Source: Desulfovibrio sp.
GTDB lineage: Bacteria; Desulfobacterota; Desulfovibrionia; Desulfovibrionales; Desulfovibrionaceae
DNA: 64,000 nt
Assembly (NCBI GenBank): GCA_031272405.1
Contig: JAISTW010000027.1
Coordinates: 1 to 64,000 of the forward strand
Direction: 5' to 3'
In this document: piece after piece, positions 36,902-46,300 of the stretch
Layout of the letters: each line of letters opens with the position of its first letter
How positions within the stretch are numbered: position 1 is the first letter of the stretch
Program-made: the position numbers and the translations under genes
The notes under the pieces: model-generated
Told to the model about the DNA's origin: nothing
The model's input: only the letters and a program-made list of their open reading frames with translations
Databases searched by the model: none

Positions 36902-37624
36902 ATGCGTTTGTTCTTCTTTTTTCCCAATCGGCACATGTTCGTTTTGACGTTGTGCCTGTGGTTCTGCCTGCCCGTCGGCCCTGCTCATGGCGGACAACAG
37001 GCGGAACAGCGCGTGACTGAAGGTGTTGTCGCCTATTGCTTTGACGGAGACACGCTCAAGTTGACAGACAGGCGCGTCGTGCGTCTTGCCGGAATCGACG
37101 CGCCTGAAATGGCCCGTCCAGCGAGGGGCGGCACAAAAAATGACGTCAAAAAAGGGCAGTATTACGCCCGTCAAGCGCGCCAAAGCATGGTTCATCTGGC
37201 CCAGGGGAAAAAAGTGCGTCTCTTCCCGGTAACAGACCAAGGCGAAAAAGACGATTACGGCCGCATCATCGCGGACGTGCGTCTTGAGGACGGGCAGTCC
37301 CTCAGCGCGTTGATGGTAGGTCAGGGGGCGGCCTTTTTTTATCCGCACACGAATTTGAATGGCGCTTTTATGCAACGTCTGCTGCAACTGCAGAAAAGAG
37401 CCATTGCCGCCAAAAGCGGCTTGTGGGCCCATCTGCTGGGGCTTCCTCTCGCTCTGAACAGTTATGTCGGCAATCGTTCGTCCCTGCGTTTTTTCCCGGG
37501 GGATTGCCCCGAAGCGCAACATATCAAACCACGCAACAGAATATATTTCGGCACGCTGATGGACGCCTTTCTGGCCGGCTATGCCCCGGCCAGGATATGT
37601 CTATTTTGGCCGACCGAACAATAA
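36902..37624 (+). CDS. Secreted thermonuclease-family nuclease
   Basis: 240 residues with a signal peptide (cleavage near PAHGG). SNase fold: VVAYCFDGDTLKL (Asp of the Ca site), VVRLAGIDAPEMARP and DDYGRIIADVRLEDG (catalytic Arg region), LMVGQGAAFFYP. After the nuclease comes FFPGDCPEAQHIKPRNRIYFGTLMDAFLAGYAPARIC, resembling the Ada-type zinc-binding tail of other SNase proteins (CxxxxxI-NR--F--A-AGY-PCxxC). Here the PCxxC end reads PARIC, so a metal ligand seems lost. It follows rpoD by 14 bp and may share its transcript. Confidence 0.85.
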   Translation: MRLFFFFPNRHMFVLTLCLWFCLPVGPAHGGQQAEQRVTEGVVAYCFDGDTLKLTDRRVVRLAGIDAPEMARPARGGTKNDVKKGQYYARQARQSMVHLAQGKKVRLFPVTDQGEKDDYGRIIADVRLEDGQSLSALMVGQGAAFFYPHTNLNGAFMQRLLQLQKRAIAAKSGLWAHLLGLPLALNSYVGNRSSLRFFPGDCPEAQHIKPRNRIYFGTLMDAFLAGYAPARICLFWPTEQ

Positions 37625-37856
37625 AACAGGCGCGACAGTCTTTGGACGACGTAAGGCCAAAAGTCTGGCTTTCGCTTGACCCATGCCTTGACTTTTTCTC
37701 TCAAAATATGCCATGCTTTAAAGACGTGTTTTTTAGGGACAGAAGGAGGACAACATAATGTAAGGCCGCGCCTGGCGCGCGATACAGCGCCAGCAGTCAC
37801 GGCAAACCCTTGAATGCGGCGAAATCGCGGCGTCATCATCGTATGTGGAGGTACGT

Positions 37857-38792
37857 ATGACAACAATTTTTTATCTTCTTGCCTATCTGGCGGTAGCGGG
37901 TTTTCTGTGTCTGGCTTTTTTGAAGGTCAGAGCGTACCTGCAAGCCAGCCCCCTGCATGTTCGCTGGGAACTGTATCCCGTGCCGCACGAAGGAGCAAAA
38001 ACTTCATACGGCGGCAGTTTCATGGAAGAAAAGGACTGGTGGACAAAACCCCGGCATGTCAACCACTTCGGCGATATCAAAGCTATCGTGACAGAAGTTG
38101 TCCTTTTGCATGCCACCTTTGAACACAACCTCAAACTCTGGTTCCGCAGCTATCCGTTTCATTTCGGCATGTACATGCTCATGGGCGGCACGATCATCGT
38201 GCTTCTCTCGGCGCTGGCGTGTCTGTTCGGTCTGGATCCGAAGGGCGGCTTCATGATTTTCGTCGGCAACGTCATCAATGCCGTTGTGCTGGTCGGGGGG
38301 CTGTGCATCATCGGCGGCGGCGTCGCCCTGATACACCGCCGCATGACGGATGAAGGACTGCGCAGATACACGACGCCGGAAATGTTTTTCAATATCGGCG
38401 TCTTTGTTCTTTTCGGCATCCTGGGTATTTTCGCTTGGGTTGACGCCACTTCTTTCTTTGATTGGGCGCGCGTTTTTATATGTAACCTGTTGACTGCCAA
38501 TTTTGACCCGCAGCCCAGCAACTGGTTTGCCCTTCACCTTTTGGTCGGCTTTTTTCTGCTGATTTGGATACCATCCACGCAAATGGCCCACATGTTCATG
38601 AAATATTTCACATACCACGATATCCGTTGGGGCGATGAGCCAACTACATACAGCGATAACGCCAAAAACACCATCCCCAACGAACTGAAGTACACCGTCA
38701 ACTGGTCGGCGGAACATATCACCGGCGGCGCCGGTTCAAAGACATGGCTTGAGGTGGCTACGACAAATCCCGCCGCCCCCAAAACCGAATGA
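37857..38792 (+). CDS. Membrane haem b subunit of a HdrE/DsrM/TmcC-type redox complex
   Basis: 311 residues with about five membrane helices (residues 3-25, 95-120, 127-150, 172-200, 212-240). Histidines in or near helices (LLHATFEHNLKLWFRSYPFHFGMYML, LHLLVGFFLLIW, AHMFMKYF) are candidate haem b ligands, as in the NarI-like subunits of heterodisulfide-reductase-related complexes. Its partner is the CCG iron-sulfur protein 18 bp downstream. Such pairs exchange electrons between menaquinone and a cytoplasmic iron-sulfur/disulfide site in sulfate reducers. The exact complex (Tmc, Hmc, Dsr) is not decided, and no cytochrome c gene is adjacent. Start ATG 37857 has GGAGG 6 nt upstream. Confidence 0.8.
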   Translation: MTTIFYLLAYLAVAGFLCLAFLKVRAYLQASPLHVRWELYPVPHEGAKTSYGGSFMEEKDWWTKPRHVNHFGDIKAIVTEVVLLHATFEHNLKLWFRSYPFHFGMYMLMGGTIIVLLSALACLFGLDPKGGFMIFVGNVINAVVLVGGLCIIGGGVALIHRRMTDEGLRRYTTPEMFFNIGVFVLFGILGIFAWVDATSFFDWARVFICNLLTANFDPQPSNWFALHLLVGFFLLIWIPSTQMAHMFMKYFTYHDIRWGDEPTTYSDNAKNTIPNELKYTVNWSAEHITGGAGSKTWLEVATTNPAAPKTE

Positions 38793-38810
38793 ATGAGCTA
38801 GGGAGTTTTT

Positions 38811-40409
38811 ATGAGAGACAATCTGCAATTAACTGATGTTTCCACGGCGGAAGGCCAGATGGTGTCCATTGATTTGGATCGTATCCCGAATCTGCCGATT
38901 GACATGGAGAAAATGCCCTGGAAGCCCGTCACCGACGAGCAGAAAGAGAACACCTGCTGCATTCTGGATGAAGTTTGCGTTCTCAATATTCCCAAACCCA
39001 AAAATCATGGGGAAGAGGAAGAACTGGTCAACAAATTTCTGGAGGGCATGCGCAAATCGTTTACGAAGGAGAACAACTGGACCTTCCTGCCCATTCTGGA
39101 AACCAGCGTCGAGTATTGCGCCCAGTGCAATTCCTGTTCGGAGGCCTGCCATCTGTACGAGATGTCCGGTGAACACGAGATGTACAGACCGAATTTCCGT
39201 TCTGAAATCTTTCGGCGCATATACAAACAGTATGTCAAAAAAGAGCCTCTGGCCAGGTGGCGCTACGGCGACATGGGACTGAACTGGAAAACCGTGGCCC
39301 GTCTCGGTGAATTGGCCTATCGCTGCAATCTTTGCCGCCGTTGCGCGCAGACATGCCCCGTCGGCGTGGACAACGGCCTCATCGCGCGTGAAATCCGCAA
39401 GATATTCAGCCAGGAGATGAATATTTATCCGCGGGAGCTGCATGAGAAGGGCACCATGAACCAACTGAAAGTCGGTTCATCCACAGGCATGACCCCTGAA
39501 GTCGTCAAGGAAAATGTCGAGTTTATTGACGAAGATTATACGGAAATCACGGGTGTCGGCATCCATACGCCGTTTGACGTGCAGGGGGCCGACATTATGT
39601 TGTTGCACAATGCCGGCGAAATCATGGCCTGGCCCGAAAACATCGCCGCCTTTTCCCTGATTTTTCAGGAAGCCGGTCTTTCCTGGACGCTCTCCAGCAA
39701 GTCGATGGCCTATGACGGCGTCAACTACGGCGTCTTTTACGACGACGCGCAGTTCGCGCGCATCGCCCTGCAACACATGCTCGCCGCCAAGGAACTCGGC
39801 GTCAAGAAGATCGTCATCGGGGAATGCGGACACGCCCACAAGGGCCTGACCGTCGTCGCGGACAGGGTTATTCCCTACGAATATCAGGTGCCGCGTGAAA
39901 GCTGTTATGTGACCCTGAACGACATCGTCATGTCCGGGCGCATCAAGCTTGATCCGCACCGCAACGATTTCCCCGTGACCTTGCATGACCCGTGCAATAT
40001 CGTCCGCCTGATGGGCATTGTGGAGCCGCAACGCGAAATAGTCCGCAAAATCGCGCCCAAATTCCGTGAAATGCCCTGCAACGGCGTCAATAACTACTGT
40101 TGCGGCGGAGGTTCCGGTTTCGCCATTATGACCCGCAACAATATTGAGCAATGGCGCGGCAACATCACCGGCCGCAAAAAGATGTGGCAGATCGCCGAGG
40201 CCTTCAAGGACTGCCTCGGACCCGAGACAAAGAAATATATCTGCGCGCCCTGTTCCAACTGCAAGGGGCAAATCCGCGAAATCCTGGAGCACAACGATCT
40301 GTACGCCAAGAACAGCTTCGCCTACGGCGGTTTGGTGGAATTGATCGTCAACGCCATGGTCAATGTCAAGCCCGGTTTTATAAAATGGGAGAGTGAAGAA
40401 GAGGAGTGA
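38811..40409 (+). CDS. HdrD/DsrK/TmcB-type iron-sulfur protein with CCG domain
   Basis: 532 residues. Two 4Fe-4S binding motifs: Cys103/106/109/113 (CAQCNSCSEACH) and Cys172/175/178/182 (CNLCRRCAQTCP). The C-terminal CCG domain has Cys395 (LHDPCNIVRL), Cys430-Cys431-Gly432 (NNYCCGGGSGF) and Cys478xxCys481 (CAPCSNC), the ligand pattern for the non-cubane 4Fe-4S cluster of HdrB/HdrD. The first CCG-like half (GECGHAHKG) is degenerate. It is probably cytoplasmic and docked on the haem b subunit encoded just upstream. A strong terminator follows at 40471, so the two genes form a closed operon. Confidence 0.85.
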   Translation: MRDNLQLTDVSTAEGQMVSIDLDRIPNLPIDMEKMPWKPVTDEQKENTCCILDEVCVLNIPKPKNHGEEEELVNKFLEGMRKSFTKENNWTFLPILETSVEYCAQCNSCSEACHLYEMSGEHEMYRPNFRSEIFRRIYKQYVKKEPLARWRYGDMGLNWKTVARLGELAYRCNLCRRCAQTCPVGVDNGLIAREIRKIFSQEMNIYPRELHEKGTMNQLKVGSSTGMTPEVVKENVEFIDEDYTEITGVGIHTPFDVQGADIMLLHNAGEIMAWPENIAAFSLIFQEAGLSWTLSSKSMAYDGVNYGVFYDDAQFARIALQHMLAAKELGVKKIVIGECGHAHKGLTVVADRVIPYEYQVPRESCYVTLNDIVMSGRIKLDPHRNDFPVTLHDPCNIVRLMGIVEPQREIVRKIAPKFREMPCNGVNNYCCGGGSGFAIMTRNNIEQWRGNITGRKKMWQIAEAFKDCLGPETKKYICAPCSNCKGQIREILEHNDLYAKNSFAYGGLVELIVNAMVNVKPGFIKWESEEEE

Positions 40410-40470
40410 TTTCTTTCCGTTTTATCCGGCCTCCTGGGAGGCTGTGAGGCCTTCCACGGATGACGAAGCC

Positions 40471-40501
40471 AGTCCCCGTTCGCAAGAACGGGGACTTTTT
40501 T
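40471..40501 (+). terminator. Rho-independent terminator after the redox pair
   Basis: AGTCCCCGTTC (40471-40481), loop GCAA, GAACGGGGACT (40486-40496), then a run of six Ts. A perfect 11-bp stem with tetraloop and T-tract. Confidence 0.92.
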
Positions 40502-40549
40502 GGTCTGAAGTCGGGGAAGTCCGCAGCGTGGTTGCATGGGGAAATCAGT

Positions 40550-40592
40550 GGGACGCGTATGGAACAAAAGAGAGGAAAACCATACGCGTCCC
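40550..40592. repeat. 13-bp perfect inverted repeat
   Basis: GGGACGCGTATGG (40550-40562) and CCATACGCGTCCC (40580-40592), separated by a 17-nt purine-only loop. No T-run follows on either strand. It lies between two convergent genes, after a terminator already sufficient for the upstream operon. It may terminate thiH transcription from the right or be a protein site. Confidence 0.6.
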
Positions 40593-40608
40593 GGCAACGG
40601 AGGCAAAC

Positions 40609-40656
40609 GGCGGACATGACGCACTCTGCCGTTGTGCGCCGTTATTCATGTCTGCC
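40609..40656. terminator. Nested imperfect hairpin, possible terminator
   Basis: GGCGGACATGA (40609-40619) pairs with TCATGTCTGCC (40646-40656) with one mismatch. Inside it CGCAC (40620-40624) pairs with GTGCG. On the plus strand CTTGCTTTTATTA follows. It lies in the 349-bp convergent region between the redox operon and thiH; the remainder to 40758 shows nothing else. Confidence 0.4.
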
Positions 40657-40758
40657 GCTTGCTTTTATTACTAGCACACGTCAGGACGGCGTGTCCAGCG
40701 GCTTTGACGATTTTTGACGCCAACCGGGCGGAGCGTTGTTTTACAGGATTGCAGGCGC

Positions 40759-41865
40759 TTATATGTCTTCCCAGTCCTTGACGACAGCCTGATAGCCAAG
40801 GCGCGCCAAGGCGGTTGTCATTTCCGCCACGCTTCGGTGGTCGGCGATTTCGAATTGCCCATGCCCTCCGTCGTCAGGTGTCACCCGCCCGCCGACAGAT
40901 GTGGAAACCCCGGCGGAGACGCGGGTTACGCCCAACCGGATGATATGGTCGCGCATGAAGGCGTTTTCACGCGTGGAGCAGGTGATTCCCGCCTTGGGCA
41001 GAAAACACCGCAACGCAGTGATATACTGCACAAAATGCACGTCATCCACTTCATCGGGCACGTCGAAGTTTCCTTCATGTGGGCAAATGCGCGGTATGGA
41101 AACGCTGATTTCCAGGCCGGGGAAGTTTTTTTGCAGCCACCACGCATGCAGACCTGTGGCGAATGCATCCTGAACGAAAGATCCCAGGCCGAGCAACGCG
41201 CCGATGCCGAGAGAACGCATGCCTGCTCTGGCGGCGCGTTCCGGAGCGGACAGGCGAAAGACATAGTCTTTCTTCGGGCCGACGGGATGCAGTTGGGAAT
41301 AGAGCCGTTCCGTATAGGTTTCCTGGAACATGGTCATGCTGTCGACGCCGGACGCGGCGAGGAAGCGGTATTCCTCTTCCGTCATGGAGTAGACTTCAAC
41401 GCCGACGGAAGCGAACAACGGCCTTATGGCCTTGGCAATGGCGGCAATATACTGCGGAGAGGCAATTTTGCGCGCGTCGCCGGTCAGCAGCAATATGTGT
41501 CCCAAGCCTGTATCCGCAATAGAAGCGGCCTCGGCCAGAGCTTCCTCATGGGTCAGGTGCCGGCGGGGTTGATGGTTTTTGGCGTTAAAACCGCAATACC
41601 GGCACTGGTTTGTACAGATATTGGAGAGATAGAGCGGCGTAAAAAGCTGCACCGCGCGGCCGAAGTGCCGCAGAGTTATATCATGGGCACGGCGGGCCAC
41701 GTCTTCCAGGCAAAGCGTGGCCGCCGGTGAAAGCAGCGTCAGAAAATCCACGGGCTGCAGGCAGTCCTTGTCCAGAACGGCAAGAACATCGTCGGCTGTG
41801 GCGGCTGACGCCCCGTCTTCACGCCGTTCCGCGGGCCAGGCCGCCAAAAATTTCTGAAACGTCAT
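40759..41865 (-). CDS. thiH: 2-iminoacetate synthase ThiH
   Basis: 368 residues, normal ThiH length. Radical-SAM motif LSNICTNQCRYCGFNAKN (CxxxCxxC), VEVYSMTEEEYRFLAASGVDSMTMFQETY, FRLSAPERAARAGMRSLGIGALLGL, SVSIPRICPHEGNF and CSTRENAFMRDHIIRLGVTRVSAGVSTSVGG are characteristic. It cleaves tyrosine to 2-iminoacetate for the thiazole ring of thiamin. ATG 41865 is preferred because GGGAG lies just upstream; the ATG 12 nt earlier overlaps that site. No other thiamin gene or TPP riboswitch is adjacent. Confidence 0.93.
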   Translation of the reverse strand: MTFQKFLAAWPAERREDGASAATADDVLAVLDKDCLQPVDFLTLLSPAATLCLEDVARRAHDITLRHFGRAVQLFTPLYLSNICTNQCRYCGFNAKNHQPRRHLTHEEALAEAASIADTGLGHILLLTGDARKIASPQYIAAIAKAIRPLFASVGVEVYSMTEEEYRFLAASGVDSMTMFQETYTERLYSQLHPVGPKKDYVFRLSAPERAARAGMRSLGIGALLGLGSFVQDAFATGLHAWWLQKNFPGLEISVSIPRICPHEGNFDVPDEVDDVHFVQYITALRCFLPKAGITCSTRENAFMRDHIIRLGVTRVSAGVSTSVGGRVTPDDGGHGQFEIADHRSVAEMTTALARLGYQAVVKDWEDI

Positions 41866-41928
41866 AACGTCTCCCATAGCAGATCGGGCATCCGGCGCAA
41901 CTCAAGCCCGTTTTCAAAAGATGCACAC

Positions 41929-43350
41929 TTACAGATAGGGTGAAAATATCCAGCAGGCCGCATTGCGCAGCTTGGCCACAAGGGTTTGGCGTTCAATGTC
42001 CTCTTGCGTTATTTCGCGTCCTGCATGTATCGCGTCGTCAATATGGGCAGCGAGGATGTTGTATACATCCGCATCAAAAATTTCCATGTTCAGTTCGAAA
42101 TTGAGATGCAGGCTGCGCGCGTCAAGATTTGCCGAGCCTATCTGGCAGTAGTCGCCGTCAATGGTCAGGAGCTTGCTGTGCGCAAACGGCGGCCGCTGCA
42201 GCCAGACGCGGACGCCGGCCTTGAGCAGGGCAGGCAAAAGACGCAGCGTGGCCCAATGCATGTAAGGGAGATTATTGCGTTCAGGCAGGACAATGCGCAC
42301 ATCCACGCCCCGTCTCGCCGCCGAACGCAGGGATGCCATGATGTCATGCGAGGGCAAAAAATAGGGCGTCATCACCCGTATAGCGCGCTTGGCGGCGCTG
42401 ATGACGCAGCAATAGAGTTCGTTGAGCATTTCAATTTCGCTCCCCGGACCATCCATTACCAACCGGCAATAACTTTTTCCTGCCGGAGAGGATTCGGGGA
42501 AGTCGATTTTGTCATACTCTCCGGTGCTGAAACCCCAGTTCAACAAGAATGCGCGTTTCAAGTCAAGGACAATGGGCCCTTTGCAGCAAAAATGCACATC
42601 CTGTATGCCGTTCGTTGGGTATTTGCCAAGGCTGTTCTTGTCCGAGATATTCATGCCCCCTGTATAGGCGATGTCGTCACAGATCAATATTTTTCTGTGA
42701 TTACGCAGGTTAATGCCGAAATTCGGCGGAAAAAGGCGTGGGGGAAGGAAAAGTTCAACACGCGCGCCGTGGTCGGCAAGTTTTTTCCAGGGTTTTGCCA
42801 GTGAGTACAGCGAGCCGATGCCGTCCAAGAGCATGCGTACATCCGCGCCCCTGTTCACAGCCTCGTTCATCCGTTCAACAAAGGCCTCCGAGATGTCGCC
42901 TGACTGAAAAATATAACTGGTCAAATAAACGCAATGTTCCGCTTTGGCTATGGCATCAAGCATGGCCGGATATGCGGCGTCGCCGTTGAAGAGGGGCCGT
43001 ATGCTGTTGCCGCCGCACAAATGCCTGGCCGTAATGCAACGACCGGGAAGCTCCATTTGTTCATTCAGGCCGACGGGGACTTCTTTTTGCGGATTGTCGG
43101 CAAAGTGGAGCCGCGTGTAGTTTGGCGTGGTTGCGGGCACGCGTCGCGCCAGTTTGCCGGCGCGGCTTTCGGCCCTGCTTATGCCGAAAAGCAGATAAAA
43201 CAGTGGCCCGATAATTGGCAGAAAGAGCGAAGTCGCGGTCCAGGCAAGAGCTGATCTCGGGTCCCGTTTTGTCAGCAACGCATGGCAGACGGAAAGCCAA
43301 GAAAGCGCGTGAATCGCTAAAAATGCCAAGCTTTCCAATAACAACAGCAT
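41929..43350 (-). CDS. cls: Cardiolipin synthase (phospholipase D family)
   Basis: 473 residues. Two N-terminal membrane helices (LLLESLAFLAIHALSWLSV; SALAWTATSLFLPIIGPLFYLLFG), then two HKD motifs: NHRKILICDD with HxKx4D, followed by YTGGMNISD, and HSKLLTIDGD, followed by QIGSANLDARSL. It joins two phosphatidylglycerols to cardiolipin at the inner membrane. No clear ribosome site precedes the ATG. It lies 12 bp after the large sensor-like gene on the same strand. Confidence 0.93.
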   Translation of the reverse strand: MLLLLESLAFLAIHALSWLSVCHALLTKRDPRSALAWTATSLFLPIIGPLFYLLFGISRAESRAGKLARRVPATTPNYTRLHFADNPQKEVPVGLNEQMELPGRCITARHLCGGNSIRPLFNGDAAYPAMLDAIAKAEHCVYLTSYIFQSGDISEAFVERMNEAVNRGADVRMLLDGIGSLYSLAKPWKKLADHGARVELFLPPRLFPPNFGINLRNHRKILICDDIAYTGGMNISDKNSLGKYPTNGIQDVHFCCKGPIVLDLKRAFLLNWGFSTGEYDKIDFPESSPAGKSYCRLVMDGPGSEIEMLNELYCCVISAAKRAIRVMTPYFLPSHDIMASLRSAARRGVDVRIVLPERNNLPYMHWATLRLLPALLKAGVRVWLQRPPFAHSKLLTIDGDYCQIGSANLDARSLHLNFELNMEIFDADVYNILAAHIDDAIHAGREITQEDIERQTLVAKLRNAACWIFSPYL

Positions 43351-43362
43351 GGAGAGTGAATT

Positions 43363-46300
43363 CTAGCTCCGGGGCGACAGCGCTATCCGATTACGTTCAA
43401 CAGCCGCAGTGAGTTCCGGCAACAAATCTTTAAGGGCGTTCATGTCGTTGGCGCGAGCGGCGCGTTCCACGCAGCGCGCCATACGCGCAAGAACCCTCAG
43501 GCCGAAGCCGTCGGATTCGCCGGCAATGCGGCCGGCCGCCTCGGCGACCGCCGCCGCGCGGCGTTGGGTGAAGGCGTTTTGAGCATCCGCTACCGCCTTA
43601 TCCAGACGCTCCACAAGGCCCGACATAGCGTTATCGGCTTCCCTTCGGCTTTGCGGCACGGGGGCAAGCTCTTCGGTTGGAGGTTGTCTGTATTGCGTCG
43701 CCCTGTCGTGTTCAGAGTTGGCGCGTTCGGATGGCGCAGAGGCCACGTCGGCGATAAAATCCATAAAGGGAGCATTGGAACGGCTCAGTTTGGACGCCGC
43801 CGCGGGCGCTTGCGTCTGTGACGGCGGGACAGCGGCCGACTGTTTTTCCGGGGCAGGTTGCGCCGTCGTCGTCCGCACAATCGGCTCCCGGGAGACAGTC
43901 AAGGCCTCCCTGTTTTCCGACGCATCTTCTTTGGGCTTCAACAATGATTTAATATTCAGTTTTCCGTGCAGGTGGGACGGCGTTGTTGCCGTGCCGGCCG
44001 GTATCGGCGTGGGCTCCCCAACCCATTCGACAACTCTGTCGGCCGGGCCGACATCGGGTTGGATCGTCCGTTCGGGGGCGTCCGGAGTTTCAGGGGCCGG
44101 GGATGGCGTTGTTGTTTTTTGCTGCTCCTCCAATGCGTCTTTCCGGGGTTTCAACAATGTTTTTATGTTCAGCTTGCCGTGCGCGCTGGGCGGAGATTCG
44201 TCCTGCACGGGAACCGGGGCGCTTCCTCCACCATCTGTTTTGTCGTTTGCGTCGAAGAGGGGTTGGACAGGTTGGCCGGGAAGATTCGGGGGTTCATCCG
44301 CAGTTGCCGGGGGGGCCCTGCGGATGATTCTGCGCCGCGCGGGTCTCTGTTTCGACTGTGATGACGTTTCCGATGTCTGTTGTTCTTCGGTCTGTTGTTC
44401 ATCCGCAGCCGGTTTCGGTCCTGCGTCAGCGGCGGAGTCATCCTCTTCCGCGCGCTCCGCAGCTGCGGGGTACGCTTCGTCGGGAATCGCTTCTTTTGGA
44501 CCCTCGTTTTCAGCTTGCGCGGGAGTCGGTTGATCCAGCTGCCACGTCGGTTGGATGTCCAACGAGAATTCCGCCAGGTCGATTGGCTTTGGGAGTTCCA
44601 GAGTCAGTTTTTCGAACTCCGAAACGGCCTGTGTTTCGCGTGACGGTTCCGGCGACGGCGATAAATCTAAGGACAGACTCTGATCCGTCACTGTCGCGGA
44701 CGCGGGGGTGGTTTGCTCGTCGGAGTGACGGAACAATCCGTTAAAGGTATCGGTTGAAACGAATTTTTGCGTCGAGTTTGAGGAAACCGCGCCCGGAGAA
44801 CGCAATGATTCGGCAAAACTCAGAAGGTCGGGCAATGCGGTGAGATCGGGAATTCTGATCTGCGCGTTTGTGTCGGACATGCTTGTTGAAAAAAGATCCG
44901 GAACAGGTTGACGGCGGCTCTCCGTTGGGGCGGCTTCGTCCTTTGTTTCCCCGGATTGCGGGGAACTCCCGGCGTCAGCGGTTTCTTCCGGCACGGCCTG
45001 TTCGGTGGTTTCCCCGCTTTCGTCCGTTGCGGCTTTTTGGAGAAAATCATCCAGAATTTCACGCACTGTTATGCAAAAAGACTCGCTGTCGATCGGCTCC
45101 TGCAGGGCGTGCGTGAAGCCTTCCTGGGCCATGGCGTCCCACCGGCCGTCATCTTGAGTGATGCCGAGAAATCTGCAGAACGGCAGGGACGCGGAAAGGG
45201 CGATGTCGGTCAATTGGCGGAGCAGCGAGGCGGTCGCGTCGGCAAAGCGTCCGTGCAGGATGAAGAGCGGCGCCGGGTTTTCCTTGTGCAACAGCATCGC
45301 CTCGTGCAAACTCCGGGTTTCGCTGCATTTGCACGGCAGAGATTTGAGCATGTGCGACAAAAGTTGCCTGTCGACGGCGCTCTCCGCGGTGATTATCACA
45401 TGCGGCAGGGAATTCGTCTCGCTGATCGGCGTTTCGTCCCCAAGACATTTCAGGTGCAGGGTGAAGGCGATCGTGGTTCCCTGCGGGCTGCATTCAAGTC
45501 CCAAAAATCCGTTATGCGAGCCGGCCAGCTCCCAGGCCTGGGCCAGGGCCAGGCAGGAGCGTTTTTGAGGCGGCATGCCTGAACCGGTATCTTTTATGGT
45601 GAAAAGCAGATGGCCGGCGTCGGTGCTCTCCGGGACGCGTTTTACGGAAAACTGCACCGCGCCGTGCTCTGTCGCGCGGACGGCACTTTCCAGAAGCGAA
45701 CGGAGCGTCTGTTCCATATCCTCGAATTCCCCCTCATACATATGTTCCAGGTACGGGGGCATATACCATGCGAGGCCGATGTTCTTGTCGTTCGCCGAGG
45801 CCACGATGCTGTCATGCACATTGCGCATCAAATGTTGCAGATTGAACGTTGTTTGTTTCTGCCCCGGGGAGGATTGCAGACTCTTGAGCGGATTGCTGAT
45901 GATGTCGGTCATCTGTCGGCCCGCGGCGAGCATGTTCGCCGCGTATTGCCGCACGGCCGGCGGCAGAGCGCAATGTTCCAGCGCGGCCCCTTCCCGCATC
46001 AGCCGTTCAAGGGGAATGCGCAGGGAATCATTCACGAGATTTTGCAGGGGATAAGATGAGGATGGACGCTCGTCAAGGACGGGCGTCGCGTCGTGGGCGT
46101 CCTCTCTCTCCGTTTGAGCGGGAATGAGGCGCAGATTCGGATCGGCCAGAGGAGCTTCCAGAGTGTAAACATTCGTGGCGGAGTGCTCCCTGTTGTCAGT
46201 TGAGCCGCCCCTCTTTTCTCTGAAGACCGCACCGGCGGCGGATGTGGTCGCGATGATCATGGCGCTCAGGGCCGTGCCCCACAGCGGAGCCGAGGCGAGA

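Noticed and set aside
37857..40409. Firm assignment of the redox pair as tmcC-tmcB or hmcE-hmcF
   Set aside because: Gene order and missing cytochrome c do not match either operon clearly; only the family level is supportable.
41866..41928. TPP riboswitch before thiH
   Set aside because: Only 63 bp separate thiH from the upstream gene, and no THI-box sequence is present.
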